Below, in pieces: positions 53,855 to 63,222 of a DNA stretch of 64,000 nucleotides; positions within the stretch are counted from its first letter, which is position 1; the number at the start of each line of letters is the position of its first letter. The position numbers were made by a program, and so were the translations under genes. The stretch is from the NCBI RefSeq assembly GCF_002086285.1, contig NZ_MVHU01000023.1, forward strand, positions 1-64,000. The letters are read 5' to 3'. Under the pieces are notes generated by a model that was not told the origin of the DNA, searched no databases, and saw only the letters and a program-made list of their open reading frames with translations. This DNA comes from Mycolicibacter kumamotonensis (GTDB lineage: Bacteria; Actinomycetota; Actinomycetes; Mycobacteriales; Mycobacteriaceae).

Positions 53855-55557
53855 GTCTGCCTCGGCTCGAGCATCAGGTCGGCCCAGTTCTCGGCCGGCA
53901 GCCATTTGTCGGCCCCCGAGACGAACACTCCGGTGCCGCCCGCCGGGTCGACGAACTTCCCGGTGCGTTGGTCATAGCTGCTGTAGGCGACCCCGTTGGC
54001 CTGCGCCTCGGCCGGCAATGGTCCGGGAGCGGGCCCGGGGGCCGGTCCCGGCGCGGGGTCCCGTCCGTAGGGCGGCAGGCCGCCGTTGCCGCCGGGGCCG
54101 GTCGGCATGTTCTGGTCCGGCGGCGCGTAGTAGGGCCACGGCGCCGGCGGGTTGGGTCCGAGCTGATTCGGCGGGTACGGCAGCGGGTAGGGCGGATTGG
54201 GCGCTGGGCCGGGGCCCGCGGGCACACCCGGCGGCAGCGCCGTCACCGGCGGGCCCGGGTCATAGTCCGCCGACGGCGGGATGTAGGGGAACTTGTTCAT
54301 CGGATTCAGCATCCGAGGATCGGTGATCGGGGTGTCATACGGGACCGGCGGCCCGCGCCACGCGTTGCTGCCGATCGGGACGAAGCCCCGCGGGTCGCGG
54401 CAGAGCTGGATCGTGGGCGCCCGCTTGCCCGGATACTCCATGCACGGGTAGTTGCGGGCACCACGGACCGCGGTCGGATCGTTCTGCGCGGCTTTGCAGT
54501 ACAGGTCCTTGGGCAGTTCCCGGACGGTTTCGTCGGCCGGTGTGCGCATTTCGGTGAACGGCAGGAAGCCGACCGTGCATGGCGGCGGGTCGTGCATGTC
54601 GATCTTGAAGTCCAGCTTCACGCCTTCATCCATCGGCACGCCGCCGGCGACGGTGATCAGTGCCGCCATCAGCGCGGGGAACACCACCAGCGCCTGCTCG
54701 ATCGAGTTGCGGTAGATCACCCCGACCCGACCGAAGTTGGCGATGCTGGCCGCCAGCGTGGGGAAGGACGCGCGGATTCCGTCAAAAGTGGTGTTGGCCT
54801 CGTCGGCGACGCTGGGCAGGGTCTGCAGCACCTCGCGGAGCTGCGGGTCGGCCTTGTGCACCTCGGTGGTGACCGCCGCCAGCGACCGTGCCAGTTTCCT
54901 GATGTCGTCACCGCTGCGGATCTGGGCGTCCAAGAAGGGCTCGACTTGGTCGACCAATGCCGAGGTCGCGTCGAAATTGGCGTTGGCCTCGTCGACCAGC
55001 TGCCGCGACGAGGCGATCATTCGCGCCAGCTCCTGCCCGGAGCCGTTGAACCCCTCGAACGCGCTGCGCAGCAGATCGCGAAGACGGCTGTTGGCGACGC
55101 TGTTGACCAGCGACTGCGCCTGGTCGAGCAGTCCGGCGATGTCCTGACCAATAGCGGTGCGGTCCTGGCCGATGCGCGCGCCGTTGCGCAACGCGCCTGC
55201 GGCCGCATCCCCGGCGGGTGGCACGAGGTCGATGTACTGCTCACCGATCGCGGACATGCTCTTGACGGTGGCGGTGACGTTCCCGGGGATCTTGGTACTG
55301 CTGTTGAGCCGCATTGCGGCGTCGACGCCGTGGTCGCTGAGTTGAACAGATTCCACCCGGCCCACCGTCACGCCGCGGTAAGTGACATTGGCGCTCTGGT
55401 AGATACCGCCGCCACCGATGAAGTCGGCGGTCACCTTGTAGGTGCCGATACCGATCCGGCTCGGCGCGTGCAGGTAGAGGATCGAGATGGCACCGACGGC
55501 CAGCACGGTGACCACGGCGAAGATCCCGAGTTGGATTCGAACGAGGCGGGTCAGCAT
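53851..55557 (-). CDS. mce4F: Mce4F, sterol-import substrate-binding protein
   Basis: A 568-residue Mce/MlaD protein. A membrane anchor is at residues 5-28 (LVRIQLGIFAVVTVLAVGAISILYL), then the MlaD domain (YKVTADFIGGGGIYQSANVTYRGVTVGRVESVQ), a long helical region to about 300, and a Pro/Gly-rich tail (PPGVPAGPGPAPNPPYPLPYP) that is unusually long in Mce4F. It is the last of six Mce subunits that form a hydrophobic channel for sterol. ATG at 55557, 6 bases past mce4E. Confidence 0.95.
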   Translation of the reverse strand: MLTRLVRIQLGIFAVVTVLAVGAISILYLHAPSRIGIGTYKVTADFIGGGGIYQSANVTYRGVTVGRVESVQLSDHGVDAAMRLNSSTKIPGNVTATVKSMSAIGEQYIDLVPPAGDAAAGALRNGARIGQDRTAIGQDIAGLLDQAQSLVNSVANSRLRDLLRSAFEGFNGSGQELARMIASSRQLVDEANANFDATSALVDQVEPFLDAQIRSGDDIRKLARSLAAVTTEVHKADPQLREVLQTLPSVADEANTTFDGIRASFPTLAASIANFGRVGVIYRNSIEQALVVFPALMAALITVAGGVPMDEGVKLDFKIDMHDPPPCTVGFLPFTEMRTPADETVRELPKDLYCKAAQNDPTAVRGARNYPCMEYPGKRAPTIQLCRDPRGFVPIGSNAWRGPPVPYDTPITDPRMLNPMNKFPYIPPSADYDPGPPVTALPPGVPAGPGPAPNPPYPLPYPPNQLGPNPPAPWPYYAPPDQNMPTGPGGNGGLPPYGRDPAPGPAPGPAPGPLPAEAQANGVAYSSYDQRTGKFVDPAGGTGVFVSGADKWLPAENWADLMLEPRQT

Positions 55558-55563
55558 CGCAGG

Positions 55564-56751
55564 TCATTCCTCATAGTGGGGAGCCGTTCCGGGCGGGATC
55601 TTGAACGGGTCGGCGGCCTGTCCGGACAGGTTCGCCATCTCTCCGATCAAGAAATCGGGCGGGTTCAGAACGTCGTGCATGTGCGGCATGTTCGGGTCGA
55701 AACCGCCGGTGGTGAACACGGTTTCGCCGAATCGACGCAGTGTCATGTCAAAGGTGACGTAGACGTTGAGGAAGTCGCCACGCACGGCGTTACGCAGATA
55801 CATCGACGGGAACGGGAACGTCGGGATGAACGGGAACGCCGTCACCAACTCGTTGGCGTTGTCAGCGAACGCCTTGATGACCGGGTACAGGTCCTTGATG
55901 TCGGCGGCGAAGTCTTCCTTGGTCTCGCTCATGATCCGCGCTCCGACCACGGCCAGCCGCTGCAGCGCCCCGAACGCGTCGACGATGTTGCTGCGGTTGT
56001 CGTTGAGCACCGCCAATGCCGCGGGCATGGTGTCCAGCGCCCGCGCCAGGCTGGGAGCGCTACGGGCCAAGGTCGCCCCGACCCGGTTCAGCCCCTCAGC
56101 CGCCGCGACGATGTCGCGTGCCTGGCGGTCCAGCGAGGCGGTCAGTTCGGCCAGCCTCGGCACCAGCTCGGCAAAGGTACCGGCCCGGCCGGCGACCGCG
56201 GCGTGGGCCTCTTCGGTGATGTCTTGCACCGCACCGAGATTGCCCTGGTTGACCACCACACCCAACGACGACAGCACTTCTTCGGTGCTGGGGTAGCGCC
56301 CGGTCCGGCTGAGCGGAATCTCATCGCCTCGGGCGAGGGTGCCGACCGGAGGTTGGTCGGTCGGCTCGGCCAGCTCGATGTGCTGAGAACCCAGCAGCGA
56401 GGTCTGCGCGACGTTCGCGATGGCATTGGCCGGCAGGTGCACATTGCCGTCCAGCGACAGCTTGACCGCGGCGTAGAAGCTGCCGTCGGGCCGTTGCACG
56501 GCCCGAATCCCCGACACACTGCCGACCGTGACGTCATCGACCATCACCGGCGAGTTCTGCGGCAGCGTGGTGACGTCCGGCAGTTGCACCGTGATGCTGT
56601 AGGAGCCGCGACCATGGCCTGCGGTTCCCGGCATGTTCAGCGAGTTCAGCCCGCCGAACTGACAACCGGACAACACCAACGCCCCGGCACCGAGCACCGC
56701 ACCGCGGCGGCCGACCCGGTGCAGCGCGCCGCCAAGAGACTTCACGCTCAT
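55564..56751 (-). CDS. mce4E: Mce4E lipoprotein (LprN-like)
   Basis: A 395-residue lipoprotein. The lipobox is L-S-G-C within GALVLSGCQFGG, so the mature chain starts at the cysteine; this is the lipoprotein subunit typical of Mce E proteins. The MlaD domain follows (YSITVQLPDVTTLPQNSPVMVDDVTVGSVSGI). Start ATG 56751 overlaps the mce4D stop; the longer open frame upstream is inside mce4D. Confidence 0.95.
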   Translation of the reverse strand: MSVKSLGGALHRVGRRGAVLGAGALVLSGCQFGGLNSLNMPGTAGHGRGSYSITVQLPDVTTLPQNSPVMVDDVTVGSVSGIRAVQRPDGSFYAAVKLSLDGNVHLPANAIANVAQTSLLGSQHIELAEPTDQPPVGTLARGDEIPLSRTGRYPSTEEVLSSLGVVVNQGNLGAVQDITEEAHAAVAGRAGTFAELVPRLAELTASLDRQARDIVAAAEGLNRVGATLARSAPSLARALDTMPAALAVLNDNRSNIVDAFGALQRLAVVGARIMSETKEDFAADIKDLYPVIKAFADNANELVTAFPFIPTFPFPSMYLRNAVRGDFLNVYVTFDMTLRRFGETVFTTGGFDPNMPHMHDVLNPPDFLIGEMANLSGQAADPFKIPPGTAPHYEE

Positions 56752-58082
56752 CCGCCCTCCCGTGGTGCACCGGCACCGGGCTGAGCCGGACCCGTCGGGC
56801 CGGGCGCCTTGCCCAGCTGCCCCGGCGCGGGCGGCGGCAGGAACAGGGCCGCGACATCTTCGGTGCTCGGCGGCGTGACACCGGGAGCCGGCAGCCACTT
56901 CAGGTACGGCACCGGCGTCTGAGACTTCGCCTCGGTGGCCGGGGTGTCGTAGATGATCTGGCCCTTGTAGGCGGTGATCGAGTTGACCGGGTGGAACAAA
57001 AACGGGATAAAGTTCATAGACCAGCGCCGCATGACCGGTCCCATCCGCTCCTTGCAGATCTCCGCCCGCTTGAAGTTGTCGGGCACCGAACCGACGTCGA
57101 AGACGCCGCCGCAGATGAACTGCACCGGATTGGCGAAGTCGGGCAGCGACAGGAGCCCGCTCAAGGTCCCCTGCGCAGGATTGTAGATGTTGTAGAAGTT
57201 CACCAGGCCGTGCGGGGTGATGTGCAGCGCCTGTTCGAGGTTGTCGCTCTGGTCGGACAGCACCTTGGTGAACTCCGCCAGCTTATTGACCTGGGCGATC
57301 AACGCGTCATTGTTGTTGTGCAGGAAACCGCGAACGTCGCGCAGTGCCTGGCTCAGCGTGCCCAGCGTGACATCCAGGTCGACCGAACTCTCGGCCAGCA
57401 CTGCCGACACCGCCGCGACATGGTCGGTGAACTGCACGATCTGCTCGTTGCTGCCGGAGAGCGCATCGACCAGTACCTGCAGGTTCTTCACGGTGCCGAA
57501 CAGGTCGGTGCGCGAGTCCCCGAGGCGCCCGGTGATCGCCGACAGTTCACGCAGCGCGTTGCGGAACGAGTCGCCGTTGCCGTCGAAGGTGTCGGCGGCC
57601 TGGTTGACGAAGGCGCTCAGTGCCCCGTTGAGCTTGCCCTGCTCGGGTGCCAACTGGGAGCTGAGCTGGGTCAGCTCCTGCTTGACCTCGTCCCATTCGA
57701 CCGGGACCGCGGTGCGGTCTTCACTCAGTACCGATCCGTCGGCGAGCTTGTCACCTTCGGTGTAGGCCGGGGCCAGCTGAATGACCCGCGCGGAGACGAT
57801 GTTCGGTGCCATGAGCACCGCATGCACGTCGGCCGGCAGCGGCACATCCTTGCTCACCGACATGGTGATCTTGACGTTCTCGGCACGCGGCTCGATGGAC
57901 TCGATGCGGCCGACCGGAACCCCGACCACCCGGACGTCGTCACCCGGGTAGAGGCCCACCGCCGAGGCGAAGTAGCCGGTGATGCGGTAGCTGCGCTGCG
58001 CGGGCAGCACCACGTATGCCGCGGCGGCCAACAGTACCGCCAGCAGGCCGGCGAGGACGAGGCGTGAAGTTCGGCGTGTCAT
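56748..58082 (-). CDS. mce4D: Mce4D
   Basis: A 444-residue Mce protein. Anchor LVLAGLLAVLLAAAAYVVL at 7-25, MlaD domain YRITGYFASAVGLYPGDDVRVVGVPVGRIESIEP, a long helical barrel region and a Pro-rich end (PPPAPGQLGKAPGPTGPAQPGAGAP). Starts ATG 58082, overlapping mce4C by 4 bases. Subunit of the cholesterol importer. Confidence 0.95.
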   Translation of the reverse strand: MTRRTSRLVLAGLLAVLLAAAAYVVLPAQRSYRITGYFASAVGLYPGDDVRVVGVPVGRIESIEPRAENVKITMSVSKDVPLPADVHAVLMAPNIVSARVIQLAPAYTEGDKLADGSVLSEDRTAVPVEWDEVKQELTQLSSQLAPEQGKLNGALSAFVNQAADTFDGNGDSFRNALRELSAITGRLGDSRTDLFGTVKNLQVLVDALSGSNEQIVQFTDHVAAVSAVLAESSVDLDVTLGTLSQALRDVRGFLHNNNDALIAQVNKLAEFTKVLSDQSDNLEQALHITPHGLVNFYNIYNPAQGTLSGLLSLPDFANPVQFICGGVFDVGSVPDNFKRAEICKERMGPVMRRWSMNFIPFLFHPVNSITAYKGQIIYDTPATEAKSQTPVPYLKWLPAPGVTPPSTEDVAALFLPPPAPGQLGKAPGPTGPAQPGAGAPREGG

Positions 58083-59137
58083 GGTGACTTCGGCTTAATG
58101 ATCGTGCGCTCGGAGATCATCCCGCGCAGGTAATCGGCCAAGCTGTCGGGCAGCTTGCCCGGCTGGAAGAACATGTCGACCATGACCTCCGACATCGTGG
58201 GCGGCGGCATGCCGTAGAGGTTGATCTGGAAGCCCGGACCCGAGGCCACCACCTCACCGAGCGTGGTGGCGTATCCGGGCAGCCGCTCCATCGCCCCGGC
58301 GATCCGGTCCTTGCGTTCGATCAGGTTGTCCATCACCAGGTTGAGTTTGTTCAGGGTCGGGCCGATTTCGGCCTTATTGTCGGCGACGAAGCCGGAAAGC
58401 TGCTGCGACACATCGTCGATACCGCCGATCAGCGCACCGATCGCTTGACGGCGTTCGTCCAGCGCTGCGAAAAGTTGGTTGCCGTCGAGCACCAGCTGGT
58501 TGACCTGCTCGGCACGCTGGTTGAGTACTCCGGTGACCGACTTGGCGTGCGACAACAACTGGCCCAACGCCTCATCGCGACGGTTGAGGCTGCGCGACAG
58601 GGAAGCCACCCCGTCCAGCGCTCCGCGCAGCTGCGGGGTCGCCTCGCGCATCGAGTCGGTGAGCACCTGCAGCGCTTCCTCGAAGCGCGGCTTGTCCAGA
58701 TCGCGGACGTTGCCGCCGAGGTCCTGCAGTGCGTTGTTGAGGGTGTACGGGGCACGCGTGCGCTCGAGCGGGATCGAGGTCACCGAACCGCCGCCGGCAG
58801 GAGTGATCGACAGGGCCTTCTCACCCAGCACGGTGTCGGTGCGGATGGCGGCCAGCGACTGGTCCCCCACCCGGACCTTGCGGTCGACGGTGAAATCCAC
58901 TTTCGCGCTGGCTCCGGCCAGTCCCACCGATTTGACCTTGCCCACCCGGATACCGGAGACCGTCACGTCGCTACCGGGGATGATGCCGCCGGCGTCGGCG
59001 AAGTAGGCGTGGTAGTTCTTGCCCTGGGGCCAGAACGGCAGGCTGGTGTAACCGAAGGACACCAAGACCAGGCATGCCACCAGTGCGATGCCCAACGTAC
59101 CCGTGCGAACCGGGTTTACGCCGTCAATTTTTGACAG
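58079..59137 (-). CDS. mce4C: Mce4C (start uncertain)
   Basis: A 352-residue Mce protein: anchor VRTGTLGIALVACLVLVSFGYTSLPFW, MlaD domain (YHAYFADAGGIIPGSDVTVSGIRVGKVKSVG) and helical region, ending SDVLADYLRG-type segment (SLADYLRGMISERTIIKPKSP) close to the M. tuberculosis protein. No ATG/GTG/TTG lies near the expected N-terminus. A CTG at 59137 is 6 bases after AGGGGAGG and would give LSKIDGVNPVRTG, about the right length; the only standard start, ATG 59194, lies 70 bases inside mce4B. I chose the CTG with reservation. Confidence 0.88.
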   Translation of the reverse strand: MSKIDGVNPVRTGTLGIALVACLVLVSFGYTSLPFWPQGKNYHAYFADAGGIIPGSDVTVSGIRVGKVKSVGLAGASAKVDFTVDRKVRVGDQSLAAIRTDTVLGEKALSITPAGGGSVTSIPLERTRAPYTLNNALQDLGGNVRDLDKPRFEEALQVLTDSMREATPQLRGALDGVASLSRSLNRRDEALGQLLSHAKSVTGVLNQRAEQVNQLVLDGNQLFAALDERRQAIGALIGGIDDVSQQLSGFVADNKAEIGPTLNKLNLVMDNLIERKDRIAGAMERLPGYATTLGEVVASGPGFQINLYGMPPPTMSEVMVDMFFQPGKLPDSLADYLRGMISERTIIKPKSP

Positions 59138-60161
59138 GAGAGCACCTCCCCTTGCTCGTGTCGTTCTGGCCGCCCATGGGCAAGGTGATGTCACTGCCGG
59201 CGGGGCCGTTGAGCTTCAGGGCGACGGTGCAGTAGTTGATGTTGAAGAAGGAGCCGTAGGCGCCAAGTGCGTTGAGCCGCAGGTAGTTCTCTTCCAGCGG
59301 GTCGATGACGTCGTTCAGCTCCTGCCTGCGCTTGTCCAGCACGGTGGCCAGCGGCCGCGCGTTCTCGAGCACGCCCTGCAGTGGCCGACGGGTGCGGCGC
59401 AGCGTGTCGGTGAGGTCGTTCTCCACCGAGGCCAGCGGCCCGATCGCGCCGGCGATCGCATCCTTGCCCAGGGCCAGGCCGGTGATCAGCTGCTGTAGCC
59501 GGTCGACGGTGGCGTCGAACTGTTCGCTCTTGTCGTCGACTGTGGTCAGCACCGTGTTCAGGTTGTTGATCACGTCGCCGATGAGCTGGTCGCGGGAGGC
59601 CAGCGTGGTGGTGAACGAGCTGGTGCTGGCCAGCATCTGCGACAGCGCACCGCCCTGGCCCTGCAACAACTCGATGAGGGCGTTGCTGATCTCGTTGATC
59701 TTTCCGCCGTCCAAGCCCTTGAGCAGCGGGCGCATCCCGCCCAACAGTGCATCCAGGTCCAGGGCGGGCTGAGTGTGGTCGCGGGCGATGGTGCCGCCGG
59801 GCGGCAGCTTGTGCAGTTCCCCGGCGCCCGAGGCGATCTCGAGATACCGGTCGCCGACCAGGTTTTCGTAGCGGATGAGCGCGCGGGTCGAGTCGTAGAT
59901 CTGGTAGCGCTTGTCCACGTCGAAGGTGACACTGACGTTGTTGTCCGGCGTCAACTCGACGCGTTTCACCGTACCCACCGGAATACCGGCGATCCTCACG
60001 TCCTCGCCGCCTTTGAGCCGGGAAGCGCTGGCGAAATCGGCGTGGTAGGTGTGGTTCGAGGCAAACCGGAATTCGCCGAACACCACCACCAGACCGGCCG
60101 ATACCAACAGCATGGCGACGGCGAAGATGGTGACCTTGACCAGGGTGCTGCGCGGACTCAT
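59124..60161 (-). CDS. mce4B: Mce4B
   Basis: A 345-residue Mce protein: anchor LVKVTIFAVAMLLVSAGLVVVFG, MlaD domain YHADFASASRLKGGEDVRIAGIPVGTVKRVEL, then the helical region with QLLTGLAL-type repeats, ending GRCSPVKN. ATG 60161 overlaps the mce4A stop by ATGA. Subunit of the Mce4 sterol channel. Confidence 0.95.
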   Translation of the reverse strand: MSPRSTLVKVTIFAVAMLLVSAGLVVVFGEFRFASNHTYHADFASASRLKGGEDVRIAGIPVGTVKRVELTPDNNVSVTFDVDKRYQIYDSTRALIRYENLVGDRYLEIASGAGELHKLPPGGTIARDHTQPALDLDALLGGMRPLLKGLDGGKINEISNALIELLQGQGGALSQMLASTSSFTTTLASRDQLIGDVINNLNTVLTTVDDKSEQFDATVDRLQQLITGLALGKDAIAGAIGPLASVENDLTDTLRRTRRPLQGVLENARPLATVLDKRRQELNDVIDPLEENYLRLNALGAYGSFFNINYCTVALKLNGPAGSDITLPMGGQNDTSKGRCSPVKN

Positions 60162-61360
60162 CAGTATTCATCCCGTTCCGCGAAGGCGCCGTTGAAGAGG
60201 AACTGCGCGGTGGAGGGTGCGTCGAACTGGACCTCGGTGTTGGGCTGGAACGGGATGTAGGCGCTGTCGGTCACCAGGAACGGTGAGCGGAACCAGGAGC
60301 CGCCGTACTGCTTGCTGGGGATGTCCGGCAAGCCGCGGCAGTTCGGTCCGCCGGTCGCGTTGGCCACCGGTAGGCTCTCCGGGTAGGTGTAGGCCGGTAC
60401 GCCCGGGATGAAGCTGGACTGCACATACAAAGCCGGCTTGGTGCCGCCCAGCGACGGACCGAATCGCTCCATGGCATTTTGAATTCCCTTGAACAGGCAG
60501 CCGAACTCCGGCGAGTATTCGGCGAGCAGGCTGGTCATGGCGCGGAAGCGCTGGATCCCGGCGATGAAGTCGTCGGCGGCCGGGGCGAAGGTGTCGTAGC
60601 CGTTGTTGGCCAGCCCGGTGGTCGCCAGCAATGCCTTGTTCAGGTTCTCCCGCTGATCGACCAGGGTCTTACTGATCGCCGGGACGTTGTCGATGGTCGT
60701 CGCCAGGTCCGGGGCGGCATCTCCGTAGATGTTGCCGACGACCGCGGTCTTGGCGAAGCCCGACTGCAACTGGGGCAGTTTCGGATTGAACTTTCCGAGG
60801 TAGCTGTTCAGCCCGGAGAGCAGCCCGCCCAGGTTGTCACCGTTGCCCCGCAGGCCCTCGGCCAGCGCGCTGACCGACCCGTTGAGCTGAACCGGGTCGA
60901 TCTTGTCCAGCACGTCGGTCAGCTTCTGGAACAGCGTGTTGGCTTCCAGCTGCACGTCGGAGGCCTGCACATCGGCGCCGCTGCGCAATGCCTTACCCGA
61001 CGGCACCGGCGGCGGAATGAACTCCACCGCCTTGGCTCCGAAGATGGTGTTGCTGGCGATGTGCACGGCGGCGTTCGACGGGATGTATCGCATCGCGGCG
61101 CTGTCGATGGCCAGCGCGAGCTTGGCCTGCTGGCCCTGATACGTGATCTCCTTGACCTTGCCGATCTGGATACCGCGGTATTTGACCTTGGCGTCCCTCT
61201 CCATCACCAGGCCGGCCCGCGGCGACGTGACGGTGACCTTATCGGTGGAGCTGAAGACGGAGACATAGGACAGATAGGTGAAGACGGTGGCGGCAACCAG
61301 GAGCGCACCCAGGACTGCCGCGGCAATCCGCACCTGGGTACGCCTCGATCCGTTTTCCAC
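60161..61360 (-). CDS. mce4A: Mce4A
   Basis: A 399-residue Mce protein. Anchor VRIAAAVLGALLVAATVFTYL, MlaD domain DKVTVTSPRAGLVMERDAKVKYRGIQIGKVKEITY, then KAVEFIPPPVPSGKALRSGADVQ and helices; the end is QFDAPSTAQFLFNGAFAERDEY. Mce4A is the first of the six proteins of the cholesterol importer. ATG 61360, 13 bases after yrbE4B. The helical part includes an isolated cysteine region (SPEFGCLFKGIQNAME and PNCRGLPD) that may form a disulfide. Confidence 0.95.
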   Translation of the reverse strand: MENGSRRTQVRIAAAVLGALLVAATVFTYLSYVSVFSSTDKVTVTSPRAGLVMERDAKVKYRGIQIGKVKEITYQGQQAKLALAIDSAAMRYIPSNAAVHIASNTIFGAKAVEFIPPPVPSGKALRSGADVQASDVQLEANTLFQKLTDVLDKIDPVQLNGSVSALAEGLRGNGDNLGGLLSGLNSYLGKFNPKLPQLQSGFAKTAVVGNIYGDAAPDLATTIDNVPAISKTLVDQRENLNKALLATTGLANNGYDTFAPAADDFIAGIQRFRAMTSLLAEYSPEFGCLFKGIQNAMERFGPSLGGTKPALYVQSSFIPGVPAYTYPESLPVANATGGPNCRGLPDIPSKQYGGSWFRSPFLVTDSAYIPFQPNTEVQFDAPSTAQFLFNGAFAERDEY

Positions 61361-61373
61361 CCGTATGTCCTTG

Positions 61374-62216
61374 CTATCCCGAGAGGTTGAAGTTACCGGA
61401 CCCGCCGTAGACGGCGAGTGAAACGAACAACGTAATGACTACCACGACCACCAGCGACGTGCGCACCGCCTGACCCACCGCGATACCCACGCCGACGGGT
61501 CCGCCAGCCGCGTTGAAGCCGTAGTTGGTGTGCACCAGCATCACCGCGATCGACATGATGATCGCCTGCAGGAAGGACCACAGTAGGTCGGTCGGAATAA
61601 GGAAGGTATCAAAGTAGTGGTCGTAAAGGCCTGGCGACTGCGCGTTGATGAACACCGTGGTGGACCGGGCCGCGAAGAACGCGGCCAGCACCGACAGCGA
61701 GTACAGCGGGATGATCGCGATCAGGCCGGCCACCAGCCGGGTGGACACCAAATAGGACACCGCGTGCACCGCCATCGATTCGACGGCGTCGATCTCCTCG
61801 GCGACCCGCATGGCGCCCAGTTGCGCCGTGGTGCCGGCGCCGATGGTGGCGGCCAGGGCGATCCCGGCGACGACCGGCGCCACGATCCGCACGTTGAGGA
61901 ACGCCGACAGGAAGCCGGTCAACGCCTCGATGCCGATATTGCCCAGCGATGAGAAGCCCTGCACCGCGATCACACCGCCGGAGGCCAGGGTCAGGAAGGT
62001 GGCCACCCCGACGGTGCCGCCGATGATCGCCAGCGCTCCGGTACCCATGGTGATCTCGGCGATCAACCGGACCGTCTCCTTGCGGTACTTGGTCAACGCG
62101 TTGGGCACGTAGCGGATCGAGTCGGCGTAGAACAGTGCCTGTCCGCCGAAGTTGTCGACGGCCTTGGGTACCCAGCGGAACAGCCGCCGGAATCGCAGGG
62201 TGGCGTCGTAGCTCAT
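61374..62216 (-). CDS. yrbE4B: YrbE4B permease (MlaE family)
   Basis: A 280-residue integral membrane protein of the MlaE type with about five or six membrane segments, including LAIIGGTVGVATFLTLASGGVIAV, VVAGIALAATIGAGTTAQLGAM (the MlaE-box helix with E-E-I-D-A-V-E), and LVVVVVITLFVSLAVYG. With YrbE4A it forms the membrane core of the transporter that the Mlk ATPase drives. ATG at 62216 overlaps the yrbE4A stop by 4 bases; upstream in-frame codons are inside yrbE4A. Confidence 0.95.
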   Translation of the reverse strand: MSYDATLRFRRLFRWVPKAVDNFGGQALFYADSIRYVPNALTKYRKETVRLIAEITMGTGALAIIGGTVGVATFLTLASGGVIAVQGFSSLGNIGIEALTGFLSAFLNVRIVAPVVAGIALAATIGAGTTAQLGAMRVAEEIDAVESMAVHAVSYLVSTRLVAGLIAIIPLYSLSVLAAFFAARSTTVFINAQSPGLYDHYFDTFLIPTDLLWSFLQAIIMSIAVMLVHTNYGFNAAGGPVGVGIAVGQAVRTSLVVVVVITLFVSLAVYGGSGNFNLSG

Positions 62217-62977
62217 TTGACCAGCACCCGCACGCTGATCGCGGTCATGACGACGTTGATGACGAACAGGCAGATGAAGGCGTAGACGACGGTTTCGTTC
62301 ACCGCGTTGCCGACTCCTTGCGGACCGCCCTTGGCGGTCAGCCCGCGGTAGCACCCGATGAGTCCGGCGGCGGTACCGAACAGCAGCGCCTTGATCTCGG
62401 CCATCACCAGCTCGCCGAGTCCGGTCAGCACGGTGAGCCCATTGATGAACGCGCCCGGGTTGACGCCCTGCAGAAAGACAGAGAAGACGTAGCCACCGAC
62501 CAGGCCGATCGCGCACACCAACCCGTTCAGCAGCAACGCGACGAACGTCGACGCCAGCGCGCGGGGCACCACCAGCCGCTGGATCGGGTCGATGCCGAGC
62601 ACCCGCATGGCGTCGATCTCTTCACGGATGGTTCGTGCGCCCAGGTCGGCACAGATGGCGGTGGCACCGGCACCGGCAACCACGAGGACGGTGACCACGG
62701 GCCCCAGCTGGGTGATGGTGCCGAACGCGGTCCCGGCACCGGACAAGTCGGCGGCGCCGATCTCGCGCAACAGGATGTTGAGGGTGAACGCCACCAGGAC
62801 GGTGAACGGGATGGCGACCAGCAGAGTCGGCACCAATGAAACGCGGGCGATCATCCAGGTCTGGTCAAGAAACTCACGGAACTGAAAAGGCCGGCGAAAC
62901 ATACCCCGGAAGGTCTCGATCGACATCTCGACGAATCCGCCCACAGCTCTCGCCGGAACCGTGAGCTGATCGATCAA
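62213..62977 (-). CDS. yrbE4A: YrbE4A permease (MlaE family)
   Basis: A 254-residue MlaE-type permease, equal in length to the M. tuberculosis protein as remembered. It has TLLVAIPFTVLVAFTLNILLREIGAADLSGAGTAF, then ADLGARTIREEIDAMRVLGIDPIQRLVVPR (the MlaE signature) and several hydrophobic segments. First gene of the mce4 operon. TTG start at 62977 follows AAGGA by 6 bases; the frame is open further upstream to an ATG-like start at 63052 with no support. KstR-like sites lie in the 245 bases before it. Confidence 0.94.
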   Translation of the reverse strand: MIDQLTVPARAVGGFVEMSIETFRGMFRRPFQFREFLDQTWMIARVSLVPTLLVAIPFTVLVAFTLNILLREIGAADLSGAGTAFGTITQLGPVVTVLVVAGAGATAICADLGARTIREEIDAMRVLGIDPIQRLVVPRALASTFVALLLNGLVCAIGLVGGYVFSVFLQGVNPGAFINGLTVLTGLGELVMAEIKALLFGTAAGLIGCYRGLTAKGGPQGVGNAVNETVVYAFICLFVINVVMTAISVRVLVK

Positions 62978-63111
62978 GGCTCGTCCTTCCCTCAGATCAG
63001 GGCATCCGCCGGGGCTTGCCGGTGGTCGCAAAACTGTATCCGGACACGGCACGCGACCGGCATCGTTCGCGCGATTCAGACGCCGCCTCGCGTGAGCCGG
63101 ATCATACTAAC

Positions 63112-63125
63112 TAGAACAAGTTCGC
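63112..63125. promoter_or_regulatory. KstR-like operator upstream of yrbE4A, copy 1
   Basis: TAGAACAAGTTCGC contains the perfect core GAAC-AA-GTTC and fits the KstR consensus TnnAACnnGTTnnA at every fixed base except the last. It lies 135 bases upstream of the yrbE4A start, in the expected sterol-controlled promoter of mce4. Confidence 0.65.
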
Positions 63126-63200
63126 ACTGTCAAAGAACGTGTTATCGCTAGCTAGGCTGCCTATTTGTCCTGGTCAGAGCGATTGTGACGTGCACCTCGT

Positions 63201-63214
63201 TGAAACGCGTTCTA
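63201..63214. promoter_or_regulatory. KstR-like operator upstream of yrbE4A, copy 2
   Basis: TGAAACGCGTTCTA fits TnnAACnnGTTnnA fully. It lies 8 bases from the hsd4A stop and 224 bases upstream of yrbE4A, on the opposite side of the promoter region from copy 1. The same core with TGAAAC...GTTCTA is found at 49480. Confidence 0.65.
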
Positions 63215-63222
63215 ATTGCCCG

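Noticed and set aside
53719..56784. Plus-strand open frame of about 1000 codons opposite mce4E-mce4F and mam4A
   Set aside because: Antisense to recognised Mce genes; composition is the mirror of their codons.
63133..63146. Third KstR-like site (core AACGTGTT)
   Set aside because: The core is present but the flanking T and A of the consensus are not; too weak to list as a feature.
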